15,268 nt of DNA, from contig JAEZCF010000065.1 in the NCBI GenBank assembly GCA_023430045.1, forward strand, positions 1-15,268. The letters run 5' to 3'. A program made the position numbers and the translations under genes. This DNA comes from Pseudomonadota bacterium. Lineage in GTDB: Bacteria > Pseudomonadota > Gammaproteobacteria > Xanthomonadales > Xanthomonadaceae. Each line of letters begins with the position of its first letter. Position 1 is the first letter of the stretch. Under the pieces are notes generated by a model. The model made no database searches. It worked only from the letters and a program-made list of their open reading frames with translations, and was not told the DNA's origin. This document shows positions 1 through 6,870 of the stretch, one piece after another.

Positions 1-1
1 G

Positions 2-3000
2 CGGTTGTCCGTCGATGGCCGAGAGGTCGCGCGCGCGGAAACCACCGGCGACTACGATGCCGCGCTGGACCAGCTCGGCCTGGCCGGCCGGGTGATGGCT
101 CCCTACCAGGTGCAGAGCCGCTACAACTTCCTGCGTGGCAGTGATTTCCAGCATATCCGCGTCTACGACCGCATGCTCGATGCGCCGTCAGTGGCTGCAC
201 TGGCGCGCGGCAGCTCGGCCACCACAGCCGTTGCGTTGCCCGCCGATGAACGTGCATGGCGGCATCGCTTCGGTTGGGAAGGAGCCGCGCCGCCGGCGCT
301 GGCGGCGGCCGGCACGCGCATCCGCAAGGTGGAATTCGCCGATACGAAGGACCTGAAACAGTGGATGTGGAAGGCCACCGACGGCATTGCCGAAACCACC
401 TGGCCCGGCGTCTACAACCGTTCGCGGTTGCCGGGCCGCAACGACTATTTCCAGCTGCCGGACTGGAATACCTACGTGGAGGGTGGCCAGCACCTGGACC
501 TGACCCTGCCCGAGGGCGAAACGGTGAACCGCGTGGAGCTGCGTGGCGCGGCCTTCGGCACTCTGGCCCATGGCGCCGACGCGGCCGGCGCCACCAACGT
601 GCTCATGCAACGGCCGCGCGGCGCGGTGCGCAGCGTGGACGATATTCCTGCCACTCAGGGTGGCGTGCTGCGCTTTTCCAACGTGGAACAGGAAACCCCG
701 ATCCAGGAGATCTGGGCGTATCACGTGGAGGAAGGCGCCGAGCCGGAAGGAAGCGTCAAGCAGACCTATTCCATCGACAGCCAGGCACTGCCGGACTACA
801 CCAACCTGGATGCGCTGCGCCACTACATCGACGGCCGTTATCCAGAGGCCGAGCGCAGCACGGTGATGGCCCTGCCCAAGGGCGCCGGCTCGCGGCGCCG
901 CAGTGCCGGCAGCCTGCCGTCGCATCCGCGTCCTGTCGTCCACGTGCTGGTGCCTTCCGGCGTCGGTGATGCGCCGGCCAACCAGCCGCTGATCCGCAGC
1001 TGGGCGCACAGCTGGGAGAACATGCATGACGGCCTGGACGGCGTGGCCATCGACCTGCCGGCACTGGACCTGCCGGCCACGCATGATGGGCTGATCCCGC
1101 TCAACATCCGCATCAAGGATCCGATCTGGCCGGCACGCGACATGATCGATGTATCGGTCTCGGTGCAGCCGGGCCAGAAGCGCACCGTGTTCCTGGACCT
1201 GCGCGACCGCATCCTCACCGCCGACAGCCTGTGGCTGAGCATCGCCTCGGCGGCGCCTGGCTTCGATGCACAGGCACTGGACGGTGCCGAGATCCGGATG
1301 GTGTTCAAGCCGCGTGCCGAAGCGATCACCGAACACGTCGCCGACCGCTTCAACCAGGTGCGCGACAACTGGGGTTTCCTGGTCGAGGAACACACCACCT
1401 CCAAGCGCCAGCGCCTGTATGCACGTGTGTATGCCGACCTCAGCGACCTGCTGCGGGTGGACCCGGACCATGAGCTCGGCCGCCTGTACTGGAATTACAT
1501 CAGCTACAACAGCCAGGGCCGGCCGCCGTTCAAGGCACCACAGGTGCCTGCCGGCGTACCCGCCTGGGCATTCAACCAGGTGCAGGACCTGAAGTACGCA
1601 AGGCGCTTCGTCGACTGGTGGATCGACAACCGCCAGGTGGACTACGGCGATTTCGGCGGTGGCATTTCCGATGATTCCGACCTGACCCAGCAGTGGCCCG
1701 GGCTGGCGTTGATGGGCGTGCAGCCCGACCGCCTCAATGCATCGCTGACCGCGCTGTCCGATGCGGTCTACCGCAATGGCATGTTCAGCCATGGCCTGAG
1801 CACCATCGAGACCGACGAACTGCATTCCTACGAGGAAGGCATCAACGCCAACAGCGCGATGCTGTACCTCAACTGGGGCGATCCGCTGACCCTCGAACGT
1901 CTGATGGAAACGGTGAAGGCCTTCGACGAGAAGATCATCCTGCGCAACCCGCAGGGCCATCTGCTGTTTTCCAGCAACTGGTTCGGCGGCAACAAGGTGT
2001 ATCGCGAACCGAACTGGCAATGGCAGAAGCCCTACTCGTTCCCGGTGCTGCACCCGGCTTTCCTGCTTGGCCAGTACAACGCCGACCCCACCGGTCGCAG
2101 GCTGGTCACCGGCTTGGCCGACGGTTATCTCGCCCACGCCTACACCGACGACACCGGCCGCTGGACACTGCCGAACGAGATCAACTGGGCGACCGGACAA
2201 ACCCGCGGCGGCGAGCTCAACAAGGGCTCCGGCAGCGGCGACATCATGCACACCTTCTGGGCGGCCTGGCGCTGGACGGGCGAGGACAGGTACCTGCAGG
2301 CGCTGGATTACCGCGTCCAGCGCGGAGGTCCCGGCGCGTTGGCCAACCTGGGCGAGAACTATGTCGAGGTGCTGGGCCGGCAGCAGGACTGGTACCCGAC
2401 GCTGACCGCCGACGCCGATGCGGGCAAGGGGGGCTTTGCCAATGTGATGGCATGGCAGGCGACCGGCGACATGAAGTACATCGCCTCGCTGCATGCCGAC
2501 GGCATCCAGGCCAAGGCGCAGCGTGAGTACATGAACACCGAAGGCCACTGGTGGTCGGACCGCGTGGAAGCACCGAGCGAGTTCCTGCAGCGGGCGCGCC
2601 TGGGCGGGATCGCCCTCAAGCGCAACCAGAGCTGGCCGGGGCACACGGTGAGCTGGCGCTTCGCGCAGGATGGCGATGCCGAGCAGGTGGGCCTGCTGGT
2701 ACACGCGCCCTCGCGCGAACGCTTCACCGTGACCAGCCACAACCTTGGCAGGCGGGCGATCGATGCCGACATGACCGGCTGGAACGTGGCCAGCGGTACC
2801 TGGCGCGTGCGCAGCGGCGTGGATGCGGACGGCGACGGGCGAATCGATGGACGGGTACGCGAGCGCGAGGTGGTGCTGGAGACCAGCGCCAGCACGCCAT
2901 TGCAGTTCCAGCCGGGAAAAACCGAAGTGTTCGAGTTCAGCCTGCTGCAGGCCGGTACGCCGGTGGAACAGCGTCCGGACCTTGGCGTGGGCAGGGGCGA

Positions 3001-3280
3001 TGTCCGCGTGGATGGGCGGCAGGTGCATGTCACCGTGCACAGCCTGGGCCACGTGGGCACGGGCATGGGCGTGGCGGTGCTGGAAGACGCGCGTGGCCGG
3101 GAGATCGCGCGGACGGAGATTCCCGCGCTGGATGCCCCGGCTGACCTGCTGCCGAAGACAGCCGTGGTATCACTGCCCCTGCCCGCTGGCGACCGCAGTG
3201 GCCTGCGCGTGCGCGTGATGCTGGCCGACGATGGCGAAGAGGTGACCCGCCTGAACAACAGGATGGACGTGCCGCTGTGA
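2..3280 (+). CDS. Large multidomain protein, 5'-truncated (jelly-roll domain, toroid-like region, beta C-terminus), function unassigned
   Basis: The frame is open at the window edge, so the start and any signal peptide are missing; 1092 residues are visible. Residues 1-70 look like the end of a LamG/concanavalin-type jelly roll (FQHIRVYDRMLDAPSVAALA is typical of its last strands). Residues ~100-430 are beta-rich with aromatic-rich stretches, as in carbohydrate-binding modules. Residues ~430-870 are helical and rich in W, Y, D and E (SDDSDLTQQWPG near 556, HSYEEGINANSAM near 610, WATGQTRGGELNKGSGSGD near 735), resembling an alpha/alpha toroid as in many glycosidases and lyases. Residues ~880-1092 are beta strands carrying a DADGDGRID loop of the calcium-binding DxDxDG type. 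The context of exported esterases, GH43 and kduI/kduD suggests an extracytoplasmic polysaccharide-active enzyme, but that is inference; I do not recognise a catalytic family. A REP cluster follows the TGA stop within 11 bases. Confidence 0.85.
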   Translation, partial: RLSVDGREVARAETTGDYDAALDQLGLAGRVMAPYQVQSRYNFLRGSDFQHIRVYDRMLDAPSVAALARGSSATTAVALPADERAWRHRFGWEGAAPPALAAAGTRIRKVEFADTKDLKQWMWKATDGIAETTWPGVYNRSRLPGRNDYFQLPDWNTYVEGGQHLDLTLPEGETVNRVELRGAAFGTLAHGADAAGATNVLMQRPRGAVRSVDDIPATQGGVLRFSNVEQETPIQEIWAYHVEEGAEPEGSVKQTYSIDSQALPDYTNLDALRHYIDGRYPEAERSTVMALPKGAGSRRRSAGSLPSHPRPVVHVLVPSGVGDAPANQPLIRSWAHSWENMHDGLDGVAIDLPALDLPATHDGLIPLNIRIKDPIWPARDMIDVSVSVQPGQKRTVFLDLRDRILTADSLWLSIASAAPGFDAQALDGAEIRMVFKPRAEAITEHVADRFNQVRDNWGFLVEEHTTSKRQRLYARVYADLSDLLRVDPDHELGRLYWNYISYNSQGRPPFKAPQVPAGVPAWAFNQVQDLKYARRFVDWWIDNRQVDYGDFGGGISDDSDLTQQWPGLALMGVQPDRLNASLTALSDAVYRNGMFSHGLSTIETDELHSYEEGINANSAMLYLNWGDPLTLERLMETVKAFDEKIILRNPQGHLLFSSNWFGGNKVYREPNWQWQKPYSFPVLHPAFLLGQYNADPTGRRLVTGLADGYLAHAYTDDTGRWTLPNEINWATGQTRGGELNKGSGSGDIMHTFWAAWRWTGEDRYLQALDYRVQRGGPGALANLGENYVEVLGRQQDWYPTLTADADAGKGGFANVMAWQATGDMKYIASLHADGIQAKAQREYMNTEGHWWSDRVEAPSEFLQRARLGGIALKRNQSWPGHTVSWRFAQDGDAEQVGLLVHAPSRERFTVTSHNLGRRAIDADMTGWNVASGTWRVRSGVDADGDGRIDGRVREREVVLETSASTPLQFQPGKTEVFEFSLLQAGTPVEQRPDLGVGRGDVRVDGRQVHVTVHSLGHVGTGMGVAVLEDARGREIARTEIPALDAPADLLPKTAVVSLPLPAGDRSGLRVRVMLADDGEEVTRLNNRMDVPL

Positions 3281-3290
3281 CATCCATACG

Positions 3291-3313
3291 GTAGTGCCGG
3301 CCGCTGGCCGGCA
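3291..3313 (+). repeat. SMAG/GTAG-type REP palindrome
   Basis: GTAG is followed by TGCCGGCC-GCT-GGCCGGCA, a perfect 8-bp stem with a 3-base loop. GTAG-headed REPs of this form are a known S. maltophilia repeat class. It begins 10 bases after the stop of the large protein gene. It could act as a transcript 3'-end stabiliser or weak terminator for that gene, since no other terminator is visible there. An identical 23-base copy lies at 15203-15225. Confidence 0.85.
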
Positions 3314-3326
3314 TCGTCGTGGAGCA

Positions 3327-3345
3327 GCGCGGCCGCTGGCCGGCA
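3327..3345 (+). repeat. Degenerate second REP copy in direct orientation
   Basis: Sixteen bases (CGGCCGCTGGCCGGCA) are identical to the 3' part of the REP 13 bases upstream. The GTAG head and the first three stem bases have diverged, leaving a 5-bp stem. The two copies point the same way, so this is a decayed tandem copy and not an inverted REP pair. Confidence 0.65.
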
Positions 3346-3365
3346 ACCTTCTGGACCACCCGCAC

Positions 3366-3953
3366 CTAGGCCGCGTCGGTTTCCATCCACTTCACCCGGC
3401 GCTGGTACCAGCCAGCACCCAGGGGATCGAACACCGCACTGCGTTCCATCGGCGCCTGGTAGACATGGACCGATACCGCGATCTGGCGATCGCTGGCGTT
3501 GCGCAGCATATGGTGTTCATGCGGCGGGATCAGGCAGCCAGAGCTACCGCGCACGCCGTACTGCGCTTCCTGCGCCGCGAAGCGGAAGCGCTCGCCATCG
3601 CGTTCCAGCAGCGAATACGGCGTCACGATCAGTTCGCCCTGCCAGACGCCTTCCACGCACCACAGGTCATCGTGGTCGTGCAATGGAGTGCCCTGACCGG
3701 GGCCCCAGCACATGGCGATCACGCTGTAGCCCAGATCGGCGCTGCGGTGCAGTTCGCGGCGCGCGTAATGACCGTCCAGCGGGCGTGACACGCAGGCAGG
3801 CAGGATGATCTGCGGATCGGCGATGGCCTCGCGCAGCACCTTTTTCAACGCGCGTGTAACCGCCTGCGGATCGCCCAGGCGTACCGCTGTGTCCATCGCG
3901 TCGATCAGGCGCTGCCGTCCGCAGAACAGCAGTGGTGCAGCTGTTTCTCCCAT
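3366..3953 (-). CDS. Cysteine dioxygenase-family protein (cupin thiol dioxygenase)
   Basis: A 195-residue cytosolic protein expected to oxidise L-cysteine to cysteine sulfinate with O2 and ferrous iron. Landmarks of the mammalian enzyme can be matched: Y63-A-R65 (the substrate-carboxylate Arg of CDO), iron ligands H92 and H94 in HDHDDLWC, C99 at the position of the crosslinking Cys93, H148 as third ligand, and H163-V-Y165 matching the H155/Y157 pair. Spacing agrees: H94-C99 is 5 residues and H148-Y165 is 17, as in the mammalian protein. The Arg favours cysteine over 3-mercaptopropionate, whose dioxygenases usually carry Gln there. The ATG at 3953 has only a weak ribosome site; no better start is apparent. 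It lies 138 bases downstream of the carboxylesterase on the same strand and is probably a separate unit unrelated to uronate metabolism. Confidence 0.88.
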   Translation of the reverse strand: MGETAAPLLFCGRQRLIDAMDTAVRLGDPQAVTRALKKVLREAIADPQIILPACVSRPLDGHYARRELHRSADLGYSVIAMCWGPGQGTPLHDHDDLWCVEGVWQGELIVTPYSLLERDGERFRFAAQEAQYGVRGSSGCLIPPHEHHMLRNASDRQIAVSVHVYQAPMERSAVFDPLGAGWYQRRVKWMETDAA

Positions 3954-4091
3954 GCAGCCAGTCTATGGAACTGCGGTTAAGAGAATGTTCGATGCTCCAG
4001 GATTGTCGAGATGACTGCGTTTTCGCCGTAAATGGCTGCTTTAAATACAAGATATCCGGTTGTTGACGACAGATCCTGAAATCCAGGCGGC
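3954..4091. other. Intergenic spacer between carboxylesterase and cysteine dioxygenase genes
   Basis: A 138-base spacer, visibly more AT-rich than its surroundings. It must hold the esterase 3' end and probably the promoter of the dioxygenase gene. On the minus strand there is only a 4-bp CCTG/CAGG hairpin and a TCGACA box without a convincing -10 at normal spacing. No copy of the ATGACACCGG operator decamer is present. Confidence 0.4.
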
Positions 4092-5717
4092 TCAGAACGA
4101 GCCGCGCTGGATGAAGGGTGCCTGCCCGTACAGTTCGCGCTCGCCACCGCGGGGGTCATCGGCCTGCTGGCTGGGGTGATCGAACAGCATCGTTTGCCGG
4201 CGCGGCAGGCTGTACGGCTCCCAGCGCGGCACCCCGGCATGGTTGGGATCGCCATGGCGGGCGAAGGCGATCAGCGCCCCGCTCATCGTCGCAGCGACCC
4301 TGCCGGCGGCTTCACCGGTACCGGTGCGTGATCCCGGCTGGGCGATGTTGTCGAACACCAGCGGAATATCCAGGGTGTGGAACGCACCGAACTTTCCACC
4401 GTCCAGTGGCGAGCCCCAGTCCAGCTGATAGGCCCAGGTGGGTGCGGCACCCGGCGCCTGGCGCGCGCGGGCGTCCAGTTCCTCCACCGCACCGCGCCAG
4501 GAGCGCCCGGCGGTGGTGGCGGCGAAGAACACCTGCGATGGCGTGTAGTGCGGATACAGCCGACGGTAGCCGGCGATGATCCTTTCCGGCCGCAGGTCCA
4601 CGTACTGTTCCTTTTCCAGCTTCGCCGGCAACGTCTCCCAGGTCAGCGCGAAGTTGGCCGGGTCGTTGCCCAGGAACGCGCGCGTCTCGTCGTGGGTGTT
4701 GCCGATCACCATGGGGATGTCCGCCGACTGTGCCGGGGCGTGCGGCCAGAACGGGTGCACGGGCAGCACCACGTCATCCAGCACCGGGCCGAAATAAAGA
4801 CTGGTGTCCTCGATCCGCGACGGGTCGCGTGCATGGGTGGCGGCGAGGAGTTCGGCTGCCGGCAACCGCAGCAGCCCGGCTGCATCGGCGACCGCCACCG
4901 CCCGCATCGCGATCGCCGCGCGCTGTGCGGCCGCCCGCGGGCCTGCCGCAGTAACCTGTTGGCCGCTCATCGTCCAGGCACGGTGGAACAGCCCACGCGC
5001 GGCGGGCATGGCCATCAGCGTGGCGATCTTCGCGCCACCGCCCGACTGGCCGAACACGGTGATGTTGTCCGCGTCCCCGCCGAACGTGGCGGCATGTTCG
5101 CGCACCCACTGCAGCGCCTGTACCAGGTCCAGCTGGCCGACGTTGCCGGACGACGCAAGGCGCCGATCGCCTTGGTCGCCCAGGTACAGGTAGCCGAACA
5201 CGTTGAGCCGATGGTTGACGGTGACCACCACCACGTCGCCACGTCGGCACAGTGCATTGCCGTCGTACAGCGGATCGCTGCCGGAGCCGTTGTTGAAGCC
5301 GCCGCCGTGGATGTAGAACAGGATCGGCCGCCTGCCGCCGTCGCCGAGCGCCGGGGTCCACACGTTGAGGAACAGGCAGTCTTCGCTGCCAGGACCGTCA
5401 TGACCGCCCTGCGGGGCTGCAGAGCCGTACTCCAGGGCGTCGGCGATGCCGCGCCATGCTGCCTCGCGGCGCGGCGGCTGGAATCGGCAGGCGGCCGTGT
5501 CCGCCCCATAGCGCAGACCGCGGAACACGTGGATGCCGTGCTCGCGCTGGCCACGCACGCGACCGCCGCGCACCCGTGCCAGTACCTGCTGGTCGGCGCG
5601 GGGGCCCGGCACCGCGAACGCTGAAGGCAGCAGCGAGGCGGTGGTCGCAGCGAAGGCCCAGCGCGTGCTGTCGCGCAGGAAACGGCGACGCTGAAGATCC
5701 GCATGTTGGTCGTTCAT
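4092..5717 (-). CDS. Tat-exported type-B carboxylesterase
   Basis: A 541-residue serine esterase of the cholinesterase/para-nitrobenzyl esterase family. The start is the ATG at 5717: it overlaps the upstream stop as ATGA and puts a twin-arginine leader (RRRFLRDS, residues 10-17, then a hydrophobic stretch ending SAFA) at the N terminus. An earlier ATG at 5768 would add 17 residues inside the previous gene. Family marks are EDCLFLNVW (112-120), oxyanion HGGG (137-140), nucleophile S225 in GQSGGG, acid E344 in NTHDE and H447 in GAFHTLDIPLVFDN, so the triad is complete. It is predicted to be folded before export and to act in the periplasm. Given the locus, the substrate could be an acetyl, methyl or feruloyl ester on pectin or hemicellulose fragments, but the sequence does not fix this. 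It is translationally coupled to the upstream hydrolase. Confidence 0.92.
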   Translation of the reverse strand: MNDQHADLQRRRFLRDSTRWAFAATTASLLPSAFAVPGPRADQQVLARVRGGRVRGQREHGIHVFRGLRYGADTAACRFQPPRREAAWRGIADALEYGSAAPQGGHDGPGSEDCLFLNVWTPALGDGGRRPILFYIHGGGFNNGSGSDPLYDGNALCRRGDVVVVTVNHRLNVFGYLYLGDQGDRRLASSGNVGQLDLVQALQWVREHAATFGGDADNITVFGQSGGGAKIATLMAMPAARGLFHRAWTMSGQQVTAAGPRAAAQRAAIAMRAVAVADAAGLLRLPAAELLAATHARDPSRIEDTSLYFGPVLDDVVLPVHPFWPHAPAQSADIPMVIGNTHDETRAFLGNDPANFALTWETLPAKLEKEQYVDLRPERIIAGYRRLYPHYTPSQVFFAATTAGRSWRGAVEELDARARQAPGAAPTWAYQLDWGSPLDGGKFGAFHTLDIPLVFDNIAQPGSRTGTGEAAGRVAATMSGALIAFARHGDPNHAGVPRWEPYSLPRRQTMLFDHPSQQADDPRGGERELYGQAPFIQRGSF

Positions 5718-6709
5718 GGATGAGCCTCCTGGCCGGCCTGCAGCCAGCGCTGCGCAAGGGAGGGCCACAGGGCGGTGGTGGAGCCGGCCTGCGCGCGCGC
5801 GCCGAAGCCATGGCCGCCGTGGGCGAAGACGTGCAGTTCGTGCTCCACGCCGTGCGCGACCAGTGCCTGCGCCATCAGCAGGCTGTTGTCCACACTGACC
5901 ACGTCATCGTCGGCGGCATGCAGCAGCAGGGTCGGTGACGTGTCGTCGCGCACCTGGCGCTGCATGGAATAGCGTGCCACCCGCGTGGCGTCCGCATCCG
6001 CGCCCAGAAGGCGCTGTCGCGATCCCGGGTGCGCCTGCCCGCCCATGTCGATCACCGGGTAGACCAGCACCGCGCGGGCCGGGCGCGCGCTGAGCTGATC
6101 GATCCCATCGGTGGCCGGATAGGCCGGGTCGTCGAAGCCGGTGGCCAGCCGCGCGGCCACGTGCCCGCCGGCGGAAAACCCCATCACGGCCACGCTGTCG
6201 GCCTGCAGCCCGCGTCGCGCTGCCTGTGCACGGATCACCCGCATCGCCCGCTGCGCATCGGCCAGCGCGGCCTGGCGGTCGCGCCCCGCTTCGGGCAGCC
6301 GGTAGCGCAGCACGAACAGCGTGTAGCCGGCGCGGGTGACCCATTCGGGTACCAGTTCGGTGCCTTCCCTGTCGATCACCACACGCTGGTAGCCGCCGCC
6401 GGGAATCACCAGCAGCGCCTGGCCGTTCGGGTGGGCCGGCGCATGCACCGACATCCACGGCGCATCAACCTGGTCCACGTAGCGGTCCGGCGATTCCGGA
6501 TCGCTGCTGCGTTCCACCACATGCGGGGCGCGAGGGGTGCCCTGCTCTGCCGGTACCCGCCCCGCTGGCCACAGCGCCACGCGTTCGCCGGCGTCATCGA
6601 CGACTACCGGCGCCTCCACTGGGACCGCGCGCTGCCGGACAGCGGCCGTGGACGGTGTCGACACCGCCGCGAGCATGGACAGGGCCAGGAGATACAGGGG
6701 CAATCGCAT
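5714..6709 (-). CDS. Exported alpha/beta-hydrolase, acetyl-esterase-like
   Basis: A 331-residue protein with a Sec-type signal peptide (residues 1-23, cleavage near STAA). The hydrolase core shows an HGGG-like PGGGY (103-107), nucleophile S179 in GFSAGG (177-182), an aspartate-rich HAADDDV segment (264-270) for the acid, and H300 in HGGHGFG. This is the layout of carbohydrate acetyl esterases of the BD-FAE/Axe2-like type, which remove acetyl groups from xylan, pectin or their oligomers. It is the first gene of a two-gene unit: its TGA overlaps the ATG of the carboxylesterase. It is divergent from the hydratase/TRAP operon, with the putative operator about 85-90 bases from its start. The ATG at 6709 has a weak ribosome site (GGAG some 12 bases away). 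The acetyl-esterase role is inferred from fold and context. Confidence 0.88.
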   Translation of the reverse strand: MRLPLYLLALSMLAAVSTPSTAAVRQRAVPVEAPVVVDDAGERVALWPAGRVPAEQGTPRAPHVVERSSDPESPDRYVDQVDAPWMSVHAPAHPNGQALLVIPGGGYQRVVIDREGTELVPEWVTRAGYTLFVLRYRLPEAGRDRQAALADAQRAMRVIRAQAARRGLQADSVAVMGFSAGGHVAARLATGFDDPAYPATDGIDQLSARPARAVLVYPVIDMGGQAHPGSRQRLLGADADATRVARYSMQRQVRDDTSPTLLLHAADDDVVSVDNSLLMAQALVAHGVEHELHVFAHGGHGFGARAQAGSTTALWPSLAQRWLQAGQEAHP

Positions 6710-6783
6710 GTGGCACTAAGCTCCAGGCAGAATGATGGTCGATGGCGGCGGCGCCGCTGCGGCATCTTCTGACGCACTGCACA

Positions 6784-6813
6784 TTGCCAGATGACACCGG
6801 TTTACCATATACA
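6784..6813 (+). promoter_or_regulatory. Candidate sigma70 promoter of the hydratase/TRAP operon
   Basis: TTGCCA at 6784-6789 (5/6 to TTGACA) and TATACA at 6808-6813 (4/6 to TATAAT) are 18 bases apart. The ATGACACCGG operator decamer sits in the spacer. Transcription from here would start near 6820 and leave a leader of about 50 bases before the TTG start codon. Confidence 0.45.
6791..6804 (+). promoter_or_regulatory. Putative LacI-family operator, hydratase/TRAP and divergent esterases
   Basis: ATGACACCGGT is identical over 11 bases to the operator before kduI. The right arm (GGTTTA) is imperfect, so 4 of 6 pairs of the 12-base palindrome GACACC/GGTGTC are kept. It lies in the divergent region between promoter-like elements facing both ways, where a bound repressor could affect both units. 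Confidence 0.55.
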
Positions 6814-6833
6814 CCTCATCCGAATGCTGTCGA
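6806..6833 (-). promoter_or_regulatory. Candidate divergent promoter for the esterase pair
   Basis: On the minus strand TCGACA (6833-6828, 5/6) and TATATG (6811-6806, 4/6) are 16 bases apart. The -10 overlaps that of the plus-strand promoter, and the operator lies immediately downstream. It implies a leader of about 90 bases before the hydrolase ATG. The match is modest and could be chance. Confidence 0.3.
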
Positions 6834-6855
6834 TGCGCAGCGCAACAACGCCAAC

Positions 6856-6870
6856 GGGAGAACCTCCTTG
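6856..6870 (+). promoter_or_regulatory. Ribosome binding site that fixes a TTG start
   Basis: GGGAG at 6856-6860 stands 7 bases before TTG at 6868. The in-frame ATG at 6742 lies upstream of the promoter and operator and would give an unlikely N terminus. The ATG at 6889 has no comparable site at the right distance. The TTG start is therefore preferred. Confidence 0.65.

Noticed and set aside
2149..2157. GACACCGG-like string in the large protein gene, with another near 13222 in the LacI-family gene
   Set aside because: Both are within coding sequence, lack the ATG prefix and the right palindrome arm, and are expected by chance in GC-rich DNA.
188..3052. Open 954-codon frame on the minus strand inside the large protein gene
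   Set aside because: It is antisense to a frame with clear domain structure. GC-rich third positions commonly create such long frames, and its translation shows no recognisable motif.
3366..3953. The cupin gene as a KdgF-type uronate lineariser
   Set aside because: KdgF is a much shorter single cupin. This protein matches cysteine dioxygenase at ligand, Arg, Cys and His-x-Tyr positions.
4040..4075. CCGGTTGTTGACGACAG upstream of the cysteine dioxygenase as a possible operator
   Set aside because: It differs from the decamer at several core positions and forms no palindrome.
4313..4326. Perfect palindrome CACCGGTACCGGTG inside the carboxylesterase gene
   Set aside because: It arises from repeated Thr-Gly codons (TGTG), lies deep in coding sequence far from any start, and lacks the GACACC arms.
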